64,000 nucleotides of DNA from Nonomuraea jabiensis (GTDB lineage: Bacteria > Actinomycetota > Actinomycetes > Streptosporangiales > Streptosporangiaceae), in assembly GCF_014204795.1 (NCBI RefSeq), contig NZ_JACHMB010000001.1, forward strand, positions 9,498,501-9,562,500. The letters are read 5' to 3'. The notes below the pieces were generated by a model. The model saw only the letters and a program-made list of their open reading frames with translations, had not been told where the DNA came from and ran no database searches. The position numbers and the translations under genes are program-made. This document shows positions 8,037-15,447 of the stretch, piece after piece. Within the stretch, counting starts at the first letter, position 1; each line of letters opens with the position of its first letter.

Positions 8037-8717
8037 ATGACGAGTTCGCGTTCATGGCGCAGCGAGGAGGTCGCCCGAAACGACCGGGCTTTGCTGCGAG
8101 CGGCCCGCGAGGTGCTGGCGGTGGACGGCGCGCACGCGTCGGTGGCATCGATCGCGGCCCGAGCCGGAGTCGGGGTCGGGTCGCTGTATCGGCGCTACCG
8201 CACGAAGCAGGAGCTGTTCCAGCGGCTGTGCCTGATCGCGCTGCGGGAATACCTCGACGCGGCGACGGAGGGCCTGGCCATGGACGACCCGTGGGAGGGC
8301 CTGATGCACTACGCGATGGCGTCGATCCGGTCGGGCCCCGGTTCGCTGGCGCCCGTGGCCGGCACCTTTGAGCTCACCGACGAGATGACCGAACTGGCCG
8401 GGCAGGGCGACCGTGCGGTGGCCCGGCTCGTCGAGCGCGCCCACCGGGCCAAGGTGCTCCGCGCCGGAGTGACCCCGGTCGATCTCGAGCTGCTCATCGA
8501 ACAACTCTCCAAGTCCCCGCTCCAGGAACAGCTGCAGCGGCAGGGACGGACCGGACTGGACGACGCCGCCCGGAACGCGAGAGAACGCGTCATCGCCATC
8601 GCGCTCAGCGGCCTCAGGGCCGTTCCCGCGGGGCCGGTGCCCGGCCGGCCTCCCGGATACGAGCTGTTCGCCATGAGATGGGCGCCTCCAGCAGATGGCG
8701 CCCAGCCCCCCGAGTGA
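8037..8717 (+). CDS. TetR/AcrR family transcriptional repressor
   Basis: A 226-residue protein whose N-terminal TetR HTH (about 15-60) reads 'NDRALLRAAREVLAVDGAHA' and then 'SIAARAGVGVGSLYRRYRTK'. The C-terminal helices form the ligand pocket. There is no ribosome site before ATG 8037. A -10-like TAGACT (8025-8030) lies six bases upstream, so the mRNA is probably leaderless. It likely represses itself, the divergent MFS pump and the FMN reductase at 6014 through the shared palindromes, with a xenobiotic or quinone as inducer. The next gene follows after 22 bases on the same strand. Confidence 0.92.
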   Translation: MTSSRSWRSEEVARNDRALLRAAREVLAVDGAHASVASIAARAGVGVGSLYRRYRTKQELFQRLCLIALREYLDAATEGLAMDDPWEGLMHYAMASIRSGPGSLAPVAGTFELTDEMTELAGQGDRAVARLVERAHRAKVLRAGVTPVDLELLIEQLSKSPLQEQLQRQGRTGLDDAARNARERVIAIALSGLRAVPAGPVPGRPPGYELFAMRWAPPADGAQPPE

Positions 8718-8739
8718 AGGTCGACAGAAGGAGACACCA

Positions 8740-9651
8740 GTGAAAGCCGCCGCCTTGTCCTCGTTCGGACCCCCAGAGGTGCTCCGCGCCGTCGAACTGG
8801 ACGAGCCCCACGCGCAAGCAGGGCAGGTACGTGTGCAGGTCAAGGTCGCCGGGGTCCAACCCTTCGACTGCGGCGTCCGCGAGGGACGCTTCCCCCGCGC
8901 GCTCGTGGGCGACTTCCCGATCGTGCCGGGAAACGAGTTCGCCGGCACGATCGACCAGGTCGGTGCGGGCGTCACGAGATTCTCGGTCGGCGACGCCGTC
9001 CTCGGGTTCAGCACGCTCGGCGGCTACGCTGAATGGGTCGTGGTACCGTACGACCAGGTCGCGCCGAAGCTGGCCGACATGCCGTGGAAGATCGCCGGCG
9101 GGTTCTCCGGGGCCGCCCAGGGTGCCCGCAATGCCCTCAATCAGATGCGCGTGACCATCGGCGACGTCGTCCTGATCAACGGCGCGTCCGGCGGGCTGGG
9201 GACGATAGCGGTCCAGCTCGCGAAGGCGATGGGGGCGAGCACCGTGATCGGCACCGCCAGCGAGGCCAACCATGACTACCTGCGATTCCTTGGGGCGGTC
9301 CCGGTCGCCTACGGGCCCGGGCTCGTGGAACGGCTTCGCGCCATCGCCCCCAACGGCGTCGACGCCGCTCTTGGATTCGAGGTCGACGGACTCCGCGCGG
9401 CACTCGCAATCGCCCACGACCCGGAACGCGTGGTGACCATGGTCTTCTCCGACGAGATCGCCGCCCTCGGCATCCGCGACTGGACCGGCGTCCGCAGCGC
9501 CGAAGGTCTCACCGAGATGCTCGCTTACCACGAGAAGGGCCAGATCTCCGTGCACATCAGAGCGGAATACACCCTCGACCACGCCGCAGAAGCACAGCGC
9601 GACGTCGGGAGCGGGCACAGCCGTGGCAAGGTCGTGATCAACATCAGCTGA
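8740..9651 (+). CDS. NADP-dependent quinone oxidoreductase-like protein (MDR superfamily)
   Basis: A 303-residue zinc-independent medium-chain reductase. The GroES-like N-terminal half is followed by a Rossmann fold with a glycine-rich dinucleotide loop in 'LINGASGGLGTIAVQLAKAM'. The zinc ligands of classical alcohol dehydrogenases are absent, as expected for the quinone oxidoreductase branch. Start GTG 8740 has AAGGAG 6 bases upstream. It follows tetR by 22 bases, so it is co-transcribed and de-repressed with it. A strong hairpin at its stop codon ends the unit. Confidence 0.9.
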   Translation: MKAAALSSFGPPEVLRAVELDEPHAQAGQVRVQVKVAGVQPFDCGVREGRFPRALVGDFPIVPGNEFAGTIDQVGAGVTRFSVGDAVLGFSTLGGYAEWVVVPYDQVAPKLADMPWKIAGGFSGAAQGARNALNQMRVTIGDVVLINGASGGLGTIAVQLAKAMGASTVIGTASEANHDYLRFLGAVPVAYGPGLVERLRAIAPNGVDAALGFEVDGLRAALAIAHDPERVVTMVFSDEIAALGIRDWTGVRSAEGLTEMLAYHEKGQISVHIRAEYTLDHAAEAQRDVGSGHSRGKVVINIS

Positions 9652-9681
9652 GCGCACACGCCGATCGGGCGCGTGCGCTCA
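9649..9681 (+). terminator. Hairpin terminator after the TetR/oxidoreductase operon
   Basis: TGAGCGCAC (which includes the stop codon) pairs perfectly with GTGCGCTCA at 9673-9681, and further GC pairs close the inner loop. No long T-run follows. Confidence 0.7.
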
Positions 9682-9789
9682 GACACATAATCGGCCAAGT
9701 CGATTACTCGACCTGGCTCATAGCCGGTTCGCCGGCGCTGCCGTGGCCTGCTCACGACCGTAGAAGATCTCCGTGTCCGCGACCTGGAA

Positions 9790-9912
9790 CGGCAGCAGGT
9801 GCGTCCTGACGGCTATGTCGCCTGGACAGAACGGCCTGCGAGAAGTAACGCCAATCCCGAGGGTGAGCGGATGCTGGCGGCGATGAAGGCGCTGCTCGCC
9901 GCGCTGGCCCAC
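9790..9912 (+). pseudogene. C-terminal remnant of a FAD-dependent aromatic monooxygenase
   Basis: The plus strand reads Arg-Asp-Leu-Glu-Arg-Gln-Gln then 'VRPDGYVAWTERPARS' and a short helix. The phrase 'VRPDGYVAW' is characteristic of the C-terminus of FAD_binding_3 hydroxylases (rifampicin/phenol monooxygenase type). No FAD-binding part lies upstream, so this is a fragment. It runs into a Tn3 transposase fragment, marking a rearrangement junction. The identification rests on one short motif. Confidence 0.45.
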
Positions 9913-9944
9913 CCTCCGCGCAACCACTCGGCGAGCCCACGCGC

Positions 9945-10030
9945 AAGGACGGCCGGGCCGACTGTAACGCGTGCGTGTTCTGTGTGCTGGAGCAATTTCA
10001 CCGCAGGCTGAAACGGCGCAGCCTCGAGGA
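9945..10030 (+). pseudogene. Small internal fragment of a Tn3-family transposase gene
   Basis: The plus strand encodes 'CNACVFCVLEQFHRRLKRR'. This matches, with substitutions, the segment 'RNAYVFCVLEQFHRHLKRRE' of the transposase at 15448-17628. Only about 25 codons are preserved, with no start, stop or catalytic region. It is separate debris from a related, not identical, element. Confidence 0.65.
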
Positions 10031-10048
10031 AGGACACGAGACGACCAG

Positions 10049-11512
10049 TCACCCCGGAACGCCGTCGCTGACCTCGTCGCGGGCCGCGGGCGCCGCGCCT
10101 TTCCGCTGGCCGGCGGGCCTGGCGCTGCGTAGGCCGAAGGCGGAGACCGCTGCTCCCAGCAGCACCATGACCACCGGAACGACGAGCGCGGTGCGGTAGG
10201 CGTCCAGCACCGCGCCCGGCGAGCCATCGGTGCCGGCCGCGGCGATTCCGTACACCGCGGTCACAGCGGAGATCCCGACCGCCGAGCCGAACTGGGTGAA
10301 GGTGTACAGCAGACCGCCGGCCAGGCCCTGCTCCTCCTCCGCCACGCTGTTGGTCGCCGCGATCGTGAGCGGACCGTAGGCGAGGGCGAAGGCGGTGCCC
10401 GAGATGATCAGGGTCGGGAACATCGCCGCGTATGACCAGTCCATCTCCACCGTCAGGAAGAGCCCGTAGGCCACGATCGCCAGCAGGAAGCCGCCGAAAA
10501 TCACCCGGGCGTGGCCGTAGCGGTTCACCAGGCGAGGGGTGAGGATGGGAGCCAGCACGGCGTCGCAGCCCATGGCGATCAGCGCGATCGCGGTCTGCAG
10601 GGAGGACCAGCCGCGCAGTTCCTGCAGGTAGAGCGTGACGATGAACTGGAAGCCGAAGAACGCGCCCAGAAAGAGCAGCGCGGCGAGGTTGGCCCGGACC
10701 ATCGCGGCCTTGCGGAAGATCCCCAGCCGGACGAGCGGCGTTTTGGCGCGCCATTCGATCACGATGAACATCGCCACTAGCGCCAGCCCGGCGGCGAACG
10801 CGCCGATGGTCAGCCCGAGCCCTTCGCCGCGGTGCTCGAGCCGGACGATGCCGTAGGCGAGTAGCAGCATCGCAGCGGCGGCGCTGGCCGCGCCTGCCAG
10901 GTCGTAGCCGCGATGCGCGGGCTCAGGGCGGGCCTCGGCGGGCAGGAGCCTGAGCGCCGCGAGCAGGATGGCGCCGGCCAAGAACACCGGGGCGAAGAAC
11001 ACCCAGCGCCAGCCGAGTTCGGTCAGCAGCCCGCCGATGACGAGGCCCAGCGAGAAGCCGCCGGCGCCGACGCCGGCGAAGACCAGCAGGGCCTTATTGC
11101 GCTGCGGCCCCTCCGGATACGAGGTCGTGATGATCGACATGGCGGCGGGGGTCATGAAGGCCGCTGCCACACCGGTGACGAAGCGGGCCACGACCAGCAT
11201 CCACCCGTCGGTCGCGAAGCCGCCCAGCATGGAGAAGACCAGGAAGACGCCCAGCCAGGTGAGGAACATCCGTCGCCTGCCCAGCAGATCGGCGGCACGG
11301 CCGCCGAGCAGGGTGAAACCGGCGTAGCCGAGCACGTAGCCGCTCATCACCCACGCCGCGGTGCCGGTGGTCAGGCCGAGGTCGGCGCGGATGGTGGGGA
11401 TGGCAACGGCCAACATGGCGACGTCGCTGCCCTCGAGGAAGATGGTGCCACACAGGACGAGCAGCAGGGCCCAGGCTCGTCCGCTCATGCGGGCCGCGGG
11501 AACGGTGGACAC
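10049..11512 (-). CDS. MFS transporter, DHA2 (EmrB/QacA-like) family
   Basis: A 487-residue, roughly 14-helix drug:proton antiporter. The first helix carries 'FLEGSDVAMLAVAIPTI', the DHA2 signature region. Motif A appears as 'GGRAADLLGRRRM', and the helix-5 region reads 'GGLLTELGWRWVFFAP'. GTG 11512 is the outermost start; ATG 11488 is equally possible and neither has a good ribosome site. No regulator is adjacent. The 3' end abuts a Tn3 fragment. The substrate is unknown. Confidence 0.88.
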   Translation of the reverse strand: MSTVPAARMSGRAWALLLVLCGTIFLEGSDVAMLAVAIPTIRADLGLTTGTAAWVMSGYVLGYAGFTLLGGRAADLLGRRRMFLTWLGVFLVFSMLGGFATDGWMLVVARFVTGVAAAFMTPAAMSIITTSYPEGPQRNKALLVFAGVGAGGFSLGLVIGGLLTELGWRWVFFAPVFLAGAILLAALRLLPAEARPEPAHRGYDLAGAASAAAAMLLLAYGIVRLEHRGEGLGLTIGAFAAGLALVAMFIVIEWRAKTPLVRLGIFRKAAMVRANLAALLFLGAFFGFQFIVTLYLQELRGWSSLQTAIALIAMGCDAVLAPILTPRLVNRYGHARVIFGGFLLAIVAYGLFLTVEMDWSYAAMFPTLIISGTAFALAYGPLTIAATNSVAEEEQGLAGGLLYTFTQFGSAVGISAVTAVYGIAAAGTDGSPGAVLDAYRTALVVPVVMVLLGAAVSAFGLRSARPAGQRKGAAPAARDEVSDGVPG

Positions 11513-11988
11513 GGATGCGCTCTCAGCCGTTGAGTCGGTTGGTCACGTCCGGTTCATCAGCAACGGACGCTGTCCGTCGGGCAAGCTGTACGAGCCCAGC
11601 CGCATCGCCCGTGTCCGCGCGTCGAACCATCCATCCCAAGGCCTTCACGATCAACATGGCCGCGACCGTACCAAGCAGCCGACGACCCGGACCACACCTT
11701 TTATCTGTACCCGCAGGTTCGCGCGGATGGTCGCCGCAGAGAGATGAAGAACAAGCTTCGACGCGCTGGCCTCCTTCCAGCGCCAGCCATCTTCACGCCA
11801 CTATCGGTAATCACCGGAACACACTAGATGAGCATCCGGGTCTCTGGGTGCTGCTAATTCTCGCCAACATTCCAGAACCGATCAGCCCCCGAGTGCTGTC
11901 CAAACTCACCGATAAACGCTGCTGCTACTCATCAGCAGAATCAGCTGGAAAGAGACGGGCTCGGACCAGGGCAGTCTCTGCAGGCCGG
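11513..11988. other. Intergenic stretch, nothing recognised
   Basis: About 475 bases, somewhat less GC-rich than the surroundings toward 11760-11960. Open frames here show no family motif, no ribosome site and no consistent codon bias. Confidence 0.4.
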
Positions 11989-12150
11989 TCAGGCCGCGTC
12001 CCAGGCCCCGTGCAGCATCGCCGCCATCTCGTCGTCGCTCGCGGCACCGTCGATCAGCCGACGCCCGTCGATGACGAACGAGGGAACTCCGAGACACCCA
12101 CCTTTGAGGCCCAGGCCTCGTCCACCAGTACGTGCTCGGAGTAGGCGCCC
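11989..12150 (-). pseudogene. C-terminal remnant of a DsbA/FrnE-like thioredoxin-fold protein
   Basis: On the minus strand one frame gives 'AYSEHVLVDEAWASKVGVS', then after a shift near 12080 another gives 'GVPSFVIDGRRLIDGAASDD' and 'EMAAMLHGAWDAA' before a TGA stop. The Gly-Val-Pro-Ser-Phe-Val segment carries the cis-Pro of DsbA-type oxidoreductases, and the tail is typical of the FrnE branch. The N-terminal part with the CxxC site is missing, so the copy cannot be active. Confidence 0.65.
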
Positions 12151-12198
12151 CCCGACCACCCGGCACCCTGACGGATCACCAGCCCGGCCGGTACGCGG

Positions 12199-13053
12199 CT
12201 ATGGGGCTGGCATCGGGCTTGTCCTCCATTGGTCGAGGTGGGCGTCGATGAACTCGCCTATCGACGTGGGCTCACGGCCGATGATCTGCTTCACGGCCGG
12301 TGAGAGCTCGCCGAAGCCGCCGTGTCGGACGCGGCGGTAGAGGTCGTCGAGAATGTCGGCTGTCCAGGGGTCGAGGCCGTGGAGGGTCTCCTGCGGGGGC
12401 GGATCCTCGGCGCGGATCCGGTGACCGAGGCGCGCGGAGAGCTCCTGCGCAACGGACGCGACCGGAACCGGCTCCGGGCCGGTGATCGTGTGCGCCTGCT
12501 CGTGATGCTCCTCCGGCGCGCTCAGGGCGGCCACGGCGACGTCGGCGATGTCGCGTGCGTCCACCCACGCGATCGGGGCACCGCCCGAGGGCAGGCTCAG
12601 GACGTGGTCGTCCCGTATGGCGTCGCGGTAGAACCGAGGGTCGGTCAGGACCTGGTGGAACCAGGACGGACGGAGCAGTGTCCAGGAAGCGGCCCGGGTG
12701 ACGACCGCGTCCTCGACCCGGCGCGCCCAGTGGTCCGGGGAGAGGGTTTCGGCTCCCTGCTCGGACAGGAGGACGACATGCGCGTCCGGGTTCACCTCGA
12801 TCAGGCCGGCGACGAGCTCGGGGGCGGCGGGGAGGTCGGGGCGCATCAGGTAGATCGCGTCCGCGGCTGAGCCCGCCTCGCGCCAGGTCGCCTGGTCGTG
12901 CCAGTCGAACAGGACCGGTTCGATCCCGGTGGCCGGCGTCCTGACGGGCTGCGACGACCCGGCGCGGACGAGGAGCCCGGAGCGGCGTAGTCGGGCAGTC
13001 ACCTCGCGTCCTGTTTTACCTCGGGCTCCGGTCACCAGCACCGTGCGGGTCAT
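12199..13053 (-). CDS. NmrA-like NAD(P)-binding protein (atypical SDR)
   Basis: A 284-residue Rossmann-fold protein of the NmrA/azoreductase-like (SDR_a5) group. It opens with 'VLVTGARGKTGREVTARLRR', the dinucleotide-binding loop of this class. The Tyr-x3-Lys pair of classical SDRs is not evident, which fits NmrA proteins acting as redox sensors or reductases. Its start overlaps the stop of the upstream oxidoreductase by four bases, so the two genes form an operon that is divergent from a MarR gene. Confidence 0.87.
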   Translation of the reverse strand: MTRTVLVTGARGKTGREVTARLRRSGLLVRAGSSQPVRTPATGIEPVLFDWHDQATWREAGSAADAIYLMRPDLPAAPELVAGLIEVNPDAHVVLLSEQGAETLSPDHWARRVEDAVVTRAASWTLLRPSWFHQVLTDPRFYRDAIRDDHVLSLPSGGAPIAWVDARDIADVAVAALSAPEEHHEQAHTITGPEPVPVASVAQELSARLGHRIRAEDPPPQETLHGLDPWTADILDDLYRRVRHGGFGELSPAVKQIIGREPTSIGEFIDAHLDQWRTSPMPAP

Positions 13054-14072
13054 GCCTGCTCCCGGAGTCGGACGACGGCCTTACCGATCGTGGGGGCTCC
13101 GCTGTGCAGCAGGCCGAGCAGGGCTTCGGGCACCCGCTCGATGCCGTCCAGCACCGTCTGCCGGTGGACGATCTCACCCGAGCGCACCCAGGAACCCACT
13201 TCAGCGCGGAAGGCGGGCATCTGGTCCTGGTGGTCGGTGACCAGGAAGCCGCGCACAGTCGCCCGCTTGGTGACCAACTGGTACAGATTCCGCAGGCCGT
13301 GTGGTTCCCGGCCGTCGTACTGGCTGGCCATCCCGCACAGGGCAAGCCGGGCGCCGACCCGGAGATGGTCGATCGCGGCCTCCAGCTGGGCGCCGCCGAC
13401 GTTGTCGAACACGACGTCGATGCCGTCCGGCGCGGCGTGTGCAAGGTGCTCACCGACAGCACCGTCGTGGTAGTCGAAGGCGGTGTCGAAACCTAGGTCG
13501 TCCACCAGATGACGCACCTTGGCGGACGATCCAGCGCTGCCGATCACGCGCTTGGCTCCCCGCAGCCTGGCGATCTGACCGGCGATGCTCCCGACCGCGC
13601 CGGCCGCTCCCGTGACGAACACCGTGTCGCCGGATCGCACCGACGCCATCTGGGTGATGCCCAGCCATGCGGTCAGACCCGTCACACCGAGCACACCGAG
13701 ATAGGTTTCGGCGGGCAGATGGTCGGTATCGATCGGGACGACCCCGGCCGCATCGATCACGGTGGCCTCGCGCAGCCCCAGGAAGTGCTCGACCACCTGG
13801 CCCGGCTTGACGCCGTCCGCGCGGGACTCGACGACCACGCCGACCGCTCCCCCCTCCAGCGGCGCGTTCAGCGGGAACGGAGGGATGTAGGACGGGCGGT
13901 CGTCCATCCGGCCACGCATGTACGGGTCCACCGACAGGTGTGTGTTACGAACCAGGACCTGGCCGGGCCGCAACTCGGGGATCTGGGCTTCGACCAGCGC
14001 GAAGTCGTCGGCTGACGCCTGCGCCGGCGGCCGTCGTGTCAGGTGCCACTCCCGGGCCCGTCCCTTGCTCAT
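13050..14072 (-). CDS. NADP-dependent oxidoreductase, CurA/PTGR-like (MDR superfamily)
   Basis: A 340-residue enone/alkenal reductase-type protein. The N-terminal 'LSVDPYMRGRMDD' is diagnostic for the curcumin/prostaglandin reductase branch, and the nucleotide loop is 'VFVTGAAGAVGSIAGQIARL'. No structural zinc site is present. It probably reduces the double bond of reactive enones with NADPH. It is the first gene of a two-gene operon. The promoter faces a MarR gene across two palindromes, so MarR control is likely. Confidence 0.92.
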   Translation of the reverse strand: MSKGRAREWHLTRRPPAQASADDFALVEAQIPELRPGQVLVRNTHLSVDPYMRGRMDDRPSYIPPFPLNAPLEGGAVGVVVESRADGVKPGQVVEHFLGLREATVIDAAGVVPIDTDHLPAETYLGVLGVTGLTAWLGITQMASVRSGDTVFVTGAAGAVGSIAGQIARLRGAKRVIGSAGSSAKVRHLVDDLGFDTAFDYHDGAVGEHLAHAAPDGIDVVFDNVGGAQLEAAIDHLRVGARLALCGMASQYDGREPHGLRNLYQLVTKRATVRGFLVTDHQDQMPAFRAEVGSWVRSGEIVHRQTVLDGIERVPEALLGLLHSGAPTIGKAVVRLREQA

Positions 14073-14090
14073 CGGACCACTCCTTCCCTA

Positions 14091-14145
14091 GATGCTTGAT
14101 GCACTCAAGCATCTATGCTGACACACATACTTGAGTGCATCAAGT
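14091..14145. promoter_or_regulatory. Two MarR-type operators between the CurA-like and marR genes
   Basis: Site 1 (14091-14113) is GATGCTTGA-TGCAC-TCAAGCATC, a perfect 9+5+9 palindrome. Site 2 (14129-14145) is ACTTGA-GTGCA-TCAAGT, perfect over 6+5+6. The 15-base cores (CTTGATGCACTCAAG and its exact reverse complement) match in opposite orientation, with centres 35 bases apart. They cover the divergent promoters of both genes. Confidence 0.8.
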
Positions 14146-14164
14146 TCATTGGTAGACTGGCCCC

Positions 14165-14608
14165 ATGGCCGTACCCTCGGGGCCCGTCACCGCCTCGACC
14201 GATGCCGAGCGGGCGATGTTCGACTTCGTCGACGCCTACGACCGCGCATACGAAAGCGCCGCCCTGGAGCACGGGCTGAGCGTGGCTCAGGCCTGTGTGC
14301 TCGGGCGGCTCACCCGGCAGATCGGGATGCGAGAACTGGCCGACGAACTCGGCTGCGACGCGTCCAATATCACCCAGATCATCAGCAGGCTCGAGGCGCG
14401 CGATCTCGTCCGCCGCCGCCCTCACCCCGACGACGGCCGCTCCCGGCAGATCGTCCGGACCCCCAACGGGGCCATCCTCTACGCCGCCTTCGAGGAGTCC
14501 TTCGAGTTCGCCCGGTCCGCCATCGCCAATCTGAGCGCCCGCGAACAGGACCAGCTGGCCACCCTGCTCCGCAAGGCTCTCAACGGAATACGGGAACCGA
14601 ACAGCTGA
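14165..14608 (+). CDS. MarR family transcriptional regulator
   Basis: A 147-residue winged-helix dimer. The recognition region is 'MRELADELGCDASNITQIIS' and the wing is 'RRRPHPDDGRSRQIVRTPNG', with the conserved Asp-Arg pair of MarR proteins. There is no ribosome site; TAGACT at 14153-14158 ends six bases before the ATG and TTGAGT lies 16 bases further upstream, so the transcript is probably leaderless. It likely represses itself and the divergent CurA-like/NmrA operon, with release by phenolic or electrophilic ligands. Confidence 0.92.
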   Translation: MAVPSGPVTASTDAERAMFDFVDAYDRAYESAALEHGLSVAQACVLGRLTRQIGMRELADELGCDASNITQIISRLEARDLVRRRPHPDDGRSRQIVRTPNGAILYAAFEESFEFARSAIANLSAREQDQLATLLRKALNGIREPNS

Positions 14609-14810
14609 CTCCTCGAGGCGCGGTAAGCGGTCCGGCCTGGTAAGAGGCGCTGATGGAGCAGTTCCACAAGGGCGATGCCTCGGGCATTGGTTCTACGAGT
14701 GTGAGTCGGCCCCACCTACGCGTCGGCCCGGTGTCTGTCTGGAGGGCAGCCGACCCTGACCATGATCGGCGCGTATCGCCACTGACTGCTCCGCTGTTCC
14801 CCGCCTGTCG

Positions 14811-15089
14811 CTTGGCGGGAGCATCTACGACCCTGGCGACCCCATGTCGAAGATGCTCTTCAACGCCGGCCGTATTCGCCGAGTTCGAAGCCGACCTGCT
14901 GAAGATGCGCACCCGCGAGGGTATGGCCATCGCCTGCTCCCGCGGCAAGCTCAAAGGCAAGCAGCCCAAGCTCACCACCCGCCAGCAAGCCGAACTGGCG
15001 GATGCACACCAGCGGCAACTACGCCATCGCCGGCCTCATAAAGGTCTTCTCGAGTTTCATGTGCTCCCCACGGCGACGCTCTGCTAGCT
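14811..15089 (+). pseudogene. Resolvase fragment (serine recombinase of a Tn3-type element)
   Basis: The plus strand encodes resolvase segments in shifting frames: 'LGGSIYDPGDPMSKMLFNA', then 'VFAEFEADLLKMRTREGMAI' with 'RGKLKGKQPKLTTRQQAEL', then a short HTH-like 'MHTSGNYAIAGLIKVFS'. These are the second half of the catalytic domain and the start of the HTH of TnpR/Hin-type recombinases. The active-site Ser region is missing and at least two frameshifts are present. It probably belonged to the Tn3-family element whose transposase lies at 15448-17628. Confidence 0.8.
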
Positions 15090-15420
15090 AGGCGACGGTG
15101 GGGATTGACGCTCGCGGGCGGTTCCATGATGCTTTCCGATCCCACGTGCTCGCGCGGATGCTCTCGAACACCAGCCCGGCCTGCGCCCAATCCTGTTTGC
15201 CGCCCGCATAGACGCGCACGTCGGCGTACACGAGCCGGACGAACGCCGCAGCGGCGATCTTCGAGCGGTTGCAATACGGGCCCGAACAGTAGACCACCAC
15301 CGGGGCGGCCCGATCGGGCGCCACCCGCTCGGCCAGTTCGGCCGACACCTGATCTGGCACATTGCGCGCGCCGGGCAGGTGCTCGGCGGCGAAGTCCGGC
15401 GGATACGACTTCATCGCCAC
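15088..15420 (-). CDS. Rhodanese-like domain protein, short
   Basis: A 110-residue protein with one rhodanese domain. 'EHLPGARNVP' follows the usual family pattern and the active loop is 'VVYCSGPYCNRSK', with the catalytic Cys. The first beta-strand (the 'vlIDvR' element) seems to be missing, so the domain may be 5'-truncated, but AAGGAG lies 6 bases before GTG 15420 and the frame is clean. It sits between a resolvase fragment and the broken end of the transposase, so the locus has been rearranged. Sulfur-transferase activity is uncertain. Confidence 0.65.
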   Translation of the reverse strand: MAMKSYPPDFAAEHLPGARNVPDQVSAELAERVAPDRAAPVVVYCSGPYCNRSKIAAAAFVRLVYADVRVYAGGKQDWAQAGLVFESIRASTWDRKASWNRPRASIPTVA

Positions 15421-15447
15421 GTGGAACTCCTTGTCTCCGGATCTCCA

